DNA from: Sitta carolinensis
Taxonomy: Eukaryota > Chordata > Aves > Passeriformes > Sittidae
Length of the DNA stretch: 64,000 nt
Direction: 5' to 3'
Assembly: GCA_032173965.1 (NCBI GenBank)
Contig: CM063284.1
Span: 107,527,910-107,591,909 of the forward strand
Shown: piece after piece, positions 58,614 to 64,000 of the stretch
How the letters are laid out: every line of letters starts with the position of its first letter
How positions within the stretch are numbered: the stretch's first letter is position 1
Made by a program: the position numbers and the translations under genes
Notes under the pieces: model-generated
Seen by the model: only the letters and a program-made list of their open reading frames with translations
What the model was told of the DNA's origin: nothing
Databases searched by the model: none

Positions 58614-59118
58614 GATAATGAAGATCCTGAGAGTTGTTTGCCAAGAAGTGTTGGGTGGACTGCATGATGAGATGGACAAACCTGCCTGCTGGTGGTCATT
58701 GAACAGTCTTCTCCTAAGCAATAGCATCTGAAACAAAACCTGTGGATACCTTGCACTGGTGTGGGGTGTTGCAGTCTGTTTCCTGTCCTTGCAGCAAAAT
58801 TAGCCTAGGCAGTGTCTGAAAGCACATGGAGAGCTTGATGCCAGACACCCAAGAACTTCCCTGGCCCTCCAAGTAAGGCAAGCTGACGGGACTGCACAGG
58901 GGAAATCATGTTCCAAGTGTCCTAGAAAACACAGAAATGCATCATAATGGTTAAGCAAACAGAAAAAACTGATAAAAGGAAATACACACTCCAACACCTA
59001 GGAAATTCTTATCAAGAATGGGCAAAATAAGGAGTCAGAAAGTCACTGTGCCCAGGATTTTTTCCTTGTCCAGAGTTAATTATATATTAGGAAATACCAA
59101 CTCAAAATACCTTTTTCA

Positions 59119-59133
59119 CCCCCCCCCCCCCCC
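59119..59133 (+). repeat. Poly-C tract (C15)
   Basis: A C homopolymer in intron 13, that is G15 on the minus strand. The transcript strand is C, unlike the other three tracts. Confidence 0.93.
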
Positions 59134-60744
59134 GCCTCCTTCTATGGGTAGATTACTTAGTGGCTATCCTGGAAAAATGTTCTGTTGTTCTCCAAAACAT
59201 TTTATTGCAGCCTTTTAGACAGACAAAGCAGCTGGTCTTGGGGCACACAGCCACAGTAGGGCCTGTTCTGCCACTGAAGTAGGAATGTGGGATATTAACC
59301 TGAAAGAAATCTACAGTATTACATACAGCTCTGTTATAAGTTAGGACTGCATTTCAAACCAGTGCATGCTATTCTGCCTTTCTGCTGTTAAATCTAAATT
59401 ACAACAGAGGGAAAAGTCAGTGGAAACTAATTGTATGGCTAATTAAAACAGTTTGAAAGGAAGCAATTGCAAGAAGAGAAATTGCATTATAGGCAAGAGG
59501 AGAGGATGGTAAATGTTTAAATATGCAGCCTCCAAGTGTCAGTTTTCCTCAGAGAATGTCCCCCATATGAGAAGTCTGCTATTCAGCCGCATTCAACCTG
59601 TAGGGCAGAAAATTTTGTATAGGAAAGGTGGAGGCTGGAGGCAGTAATGCTCATTGAGCTTTATGACAACCAGTGTGAGAGGCTTGGGATTGAAAGCAGA
59701 TTTTAAGGTTTATTTTTCATTTTCTTCTCAAGTTCCTTAAAATGCTTAAAGGGAATGTGAAAAAAATTGCAGTTCTTTCTTCCAAAGACAATGAAGAGAG
59801 AAGTGACTGAGAGCAGCAGACAACTTTCAAAGCACTAAACGGAGGACATAATGAAACCCAGTGAAACCTTGCTTGAAAAAGCTGGTCAAAAGGAGATAAT
59901 GGATACAAAGAACAGAAAAGTCATTTCAGTGGGATAAGTGGACCCACTAAAAAGGTACCTTGGTATTTAGTTCTTTAAAAATACACAGTAAAGGGCAATA
60001 AAAGGCTCATATAGGTCCTGACATTTCTCATTCACAGATGCCAGCTAGAAAAAGGTAGACATTGAAATTTGGTCAGAGTTTCTTTAACTTACTTTGAATT
60101 TTACTATTTGTTAATTCATTGTTTACTTTCATTATTGTGGGAGCTGATAGGATTCGGATCTTCTTTATCTTTTGTATGCCTATATTCCTTTCTTTTTTTT
60201 TCCCTGCAAGTCTTACACAAATTCTTGTTCATCTACTTTAGTGCTTTTATTACTCCTGATGTACTTATTGCTGGATGGCACACATAACCCTTAGGCATAC
60301 ATTAAGTTGTCTTCAGCCTTCCCTGGTTTCCTTTCCTGCCAGTTCTTCTGTTAGTTTAAATATTTATTTAATCTGTCCTGTACTCTATCTGCCTGTAATG
60401 TCATATGTGGAGACATCCCTACTTTTTACTTAATATTAAAGCCAGTATCTTGTAGATACATTTTTAAGTTTTTCTCTTATATTAATTATAACCAAGTCCA
60501 GAATTGTGGTGTTTAGCCACATCTGTCTTGCCAGCATTTGTTCTGAGCTCATTTACATCCATGGGGCTGAATTTATTTGTTATTGCATTGCCAAGAAAAT
60601 TTTTTTGCTTTTTTTTTTTTTTTTTTTCCCAGACATAAGCTCCTAGCATTCAAATAAAGAGAGATTTCTTTTCTCTGCTCCTCAGATTGGTTTCCTAGTA
60701 CTTTGTATTTTGAAGTGCAGGAGCAGACAGTGGTATGAATTTCT

Positions 60745-60767
60745 CATGCCAGCATGATGCTGGCATG
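60745..60767. repeat. Near-perfect palindrome, 11-bp arms
   Basis: CATGCCAGCAT and its exact complement ATGCTGGCATG flank a single G. No binding factor is assigned. Confidence 0.8.
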
Positions 60768-63700
60768 TCATCTGCTGGACAAGGGCTGCCTGTCTGGCTT
60801 TTCTTTAACTGCAGTCCTGTTACTGCTCTGTGAGCCCTGACTAAGAAAGGTGATCTCATCTTTACCTGTAGAAAAACCTTCCCTGGTAAAAAAACATTTT
60901 TTGAGGATCTAGAGAGTAACTCTTTCATGTACTTTGTCTTCTATGAATGCTTATGTCGAATTCATGAATCCTGTCCTGGCTACTTTGTGACCACACACAA
61001 AGGTTTTCATTTACTCCTTGTCTAAGATGAACTTGAATTCAGCTAGATAAGCCCTTTTTTGCCCCCACTGTGATAATACAGCTACCCTCTGCTGTATACA
61101 TCATGGATTAGCTACTGTGAATTAATTGACTTTATTTGTAGCAGTGTATACTTTTCTCAGATGCATATGAGGGATTCTTCCTCTTTAGGGAAAGCCTCGA
61201 GATTTGCATAACTTGCATTATTGAGGCTCTGATAAGGCAGGCAACCACATTATCACATACTTTGTAACCAAAAGAGTTTAAAATCAATCTGCAGTATTGC
61301 TTTGAGTAAAAGTTTCAGCATCTCATAGCTGAAGTACTTCTTGTCTTCTTATACAACTTGAAACTTATTTTTTAATATTAAAGTGCCTCAAAAATGTCAT
61401 TGGTGTAATAGTAAAAATAGATTTTGCGTATTTTCTGAAATGTGGGGCATGAGACGTGTGAGAATTTCTGTAAGCAGGAAAAAATACTTTTCTCAGAGGA
61501 TTGAGTGAAGAACAGAGAGGTCAATTTTAAAACCTTTCATTTTGTGTGATTACAGCCATGCTGCAAATGCCATTTCACTATAAGGAAGGGCTTTAAAACA
61601 TACCTTATTTCCTGATTTCTGCTGCAGGTCAGATTAACTAAAATGGTTATTGTGTCACCCTAGAGATTCCTTCTTGCTGCAAGACCAGACTTTAAACCCT
61701 ATTTTTATTATTAAAAAGGCCAGCAGCAACAAAGACTATTTTACAAGTTCTGAGACGTTTTCATAGCAATTTGATCTTTATACACAGGTTTTTAGAACTC
61801 TTTGTACTGCAATTCTTAGCATATGTGAAATTGGAAAGGGGGGGAAAGAAGCATGAACATTCAATTGCTGCTTACCTGGAACCCATCCCCTCTTAATGCC
61901 CTTTTTGGGGAACAAATTCTGAATAGAGTGCATCTTGGATTCTTGCACTGTGATGGAAGAGCAGCACCTTTCAGCAGATGAAGTAGGTCTGGTTGAGGGG
62001 CAGCCTGTTAGCTTGAGGGTCTGATGTATGGTGCAGCTTCCCCCTGCTCCTCTGGAATTGCCATCACATGTAGTCTAGTTTCAGGCCTGAAGTTTCTACT
62101 TTTATAAAGTTCTTGTTTTCTGATGTTTTAGTTTTCTAAAATTCTTTTCCCAGAGAAAATGGGAAAACCACCATGACTCTTTTTGTTACATTATCTATGT
62201 GTACATTCCTTTTGAGATGAGTATCCCTCTTGATGTCCCTCTGGTTTGACCTATGTAGGTGAAGATGTTTGTCTTTCTCTCACCAATTACACTGGTCTGC
62301 GGAAAATAGTGTATAAAAGGAAACAATTTCTAATAAAGAGACTTTTTACGCAGCCTTGAAAAAACCACAAAAGGAATCTGTGTTGTGTGTTATCCCACAG
62401 CGAAAATCACACACTTCTGTCTTCAGGGAAAAAGATTCACCTGTTGTCAAGTTGAGTATGATGGCATGATTTCACCAGGGTGTGACAGTTCTCTTTGTAT
62501 CTTATTGTACTCAAAGACAACAATGTTAATAAAACTGACCTCTAGAAGGGAAACCATGCAGCTTCTCTGTTATATTTTAATAAAGTGTATATACTTCTTT
62601 TACTGTCCCTAACTTGTGTCCTATAAAACTAGCTGTTAAAGAAAGATTTGATTCCACATAGTCACCTCTTGCTCTTTCCTAATCTTATTTAGGAAAATCT
62701 GGCAGTGGTTAGCCAGCCAGTATCCTTGGGTATCCCTTGACATTATCTGCCTGTCTTCTCCTTATCCTGTGCTTTTAACTGCTCACACAATGTTTAGACA
62801 TTTAATCTGCAATTTTTAATGGAACAAAACTTGATGAAAAGATGATTTTGCTGGCTTCAGCAGGGTAATTTGGATGCCTGCCCATATCACTTAATGGGGA
62901 TCTGTTGAGTCCATTATAGAAATTGAGTGTTTAAATTCATTTGTCTTAATTATGTTCTCAGAAAAATCCCTGAGATGTGTAGAACACAAGAAGACTATGA
63001 TTTTTTTTTTCTTTTGTGCCAAACCCCTGCTGAAATTCTGTATGATTTGAAAAATCCTTTGATTAGCTAGGAGGTAGAAAATGTATTGGAGAGAGCAGAT
63101 CTTGGCAATGACGTGTGATTCCAGCATTGTCTTAGAAACTGCCTGGTCAAAGATGCATCATTTCTGTTTCTAGAAAGCCCATCTCTTTTGTACATTCCCC
63201 CAGGTGTCGTCCTCTCCTTTGTTACCTCTGCCAGCACTGCCTCCAGCACACTCCTGCAGTGTGTCTGTACCAGCAGCACGTTTGGTCCGCTTGAATTCCA
63301 TGGGGTAAATGGTGATGGTGCCAAGGCACTGCCCAGTCCTCAACCAGAGCAATATCCTGGTACTCCACCATGAGAGCCTCAACCTGCCCAATCCCTTCCA
63401 CCCTGTGCTGATGCCAACCCAAAGCCCTCTTGGTATTTAACTCAGAGCTCTGTCTTTTGTCCTCACACTTGACCATGCTGCCCAACAGCAGCTGTAAAAA
63501 GGAGAGAGGGACTTATTTCAATGCTGCTTCAAGCCAAAGGTGTTCAGCAGCCACACGTGTTTGACAAGTCTAAATGCAGTAAAGCTGGTTGGTGTGTGTT
63601 TTTTAGGGTTGAGAGAGAAGGGAGATACGTTTTCCAGTGAGTCCCAGGGATGGAAGCACATGGTTAAACTAATAAATGCTTTTGGCTTGTTTTGCTTTGT

Positions 63701-64000
63701 CTTAAATTTAATGGTTTAAAAAGTCATTTTACTTTGAGCGTAATGGTTCCTAAATTAAAGCAAATCATCTTTCCCCTTCTGGTTTTCTTTTCCACTGGAG
63801 CCTTTAGGAGTTTAATCTTTCCTCAGAGGGGTGCTGTGTGCATGGCATGTTGCAGTGGCCCTTCTCATGGCTAAAAGACTGTGTTGTATGTGTGACCATC
63901 ACGATGACTGAACTACACTGCTGGCAGGAAGGAGTGCTTTACTTCTGCAGGGACGCTTCGTAGCTGCCTGTAAGAGGGGTGGCTCAGGTGGTAAAGGCCT

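Larger units (their letters stand above)
53560..64000 (+). other. Intron 13 (open at window end)
   Basis: More than 10 kb follow exon 13 without a recognisable TAF4B exon. Contents include a GT repeat (about 54359-54382), a long minus-strand open frame (55170-55712), a CR1 fragment, a polyA-tailed insertion, a C15 run (59119-59133) and a T-run (about 60608-60627). The final 3 kb show nothing firm. Confidence 0.6.

Noticed and set aside
1..64000. tRNA, rRNA, snoRNA, CRISPR or bacterial-type systems
   Set aside because: None was recognised by eye. The window is vertebrate intronic DNA. A covariance-model search would be needed to exclude small RNAs.

Overview
The window looks like bird nuclear DNA. 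It is an AT-rich intronic landscape with CR1 retrotransposon tails, a class III-like endogenous retrovirus (ERV), and one multi-exon gene with GT-AG introns and a CpG-island promoter. The species cannot be named from the sequence.

The gene is TAF4B, on the + strand. It encodes the gonad-enriched paralogue of TFIID subunit TAF4. Thirteen coding exons can be placed by splice sites, phase and resemblance to vertebrate TAF4B: 863-1142, 22624-22772, 23504-23611, 27763-27930, 28036-28158, 30202-30291, 33439-33983, 39029-39164, 39769-39874, 44897-45066, 47742-47872, 52331-52456 and 53503-53559. Together they encode about 730 residues. These comprise an Ala/Pro-rich N-terminus, a TAFH/NHR1 domain (exons 5-7), a low-complexity linker, the C-terminal histone-fold region that pairs with TAF12 (exons 10-11), and the start of the charged coiled C-terminal segment (exons 12-13). 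The terminal exon or exons were not found before 64000. All exons join in phase except exon 7, whose reading frame is broken by an apparent one-base deficit near 33872-33886.

Region by region: 1-400 is upstream flank. About 380-1340 is a CpG island with the promoter, a 5' leader holding two short upstream ORFs, and exon 1. Intron 1 (1143-22623) holds a probable solo LTR (about 4070-4349) and a sense-oriented, LTR-flanked ERV (10280-16382) with degraded gag, protease and pol genes and no env. From 22624 to 53559 lie exons 2-13, with simple repeats, a CR1 tail and an isolated GC-rich block at about 46915-47310 in between. From 53560 to 64000 lies intron 13, with a CR1 fragment and a polyA-tailed retrocopy-like insertion ending at 58613.

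The most interesting observations are four. First, the ERV pol shows many tryptophan-type stops and catalytic Asp-to-Asn changes, which look like G-to-A hypermutation, although its LTRs are nearly identical. Second, a hydrophobic ORF follows the ERV primer-binding site. Third, the TAF4B leader has an uORF whose stop overlaps the main start codon. Fourth, a retrocopy with a poly(A) tail is present, which is rare in birds. No RNA gene, CRISPR array or bacterial-type system was seen.
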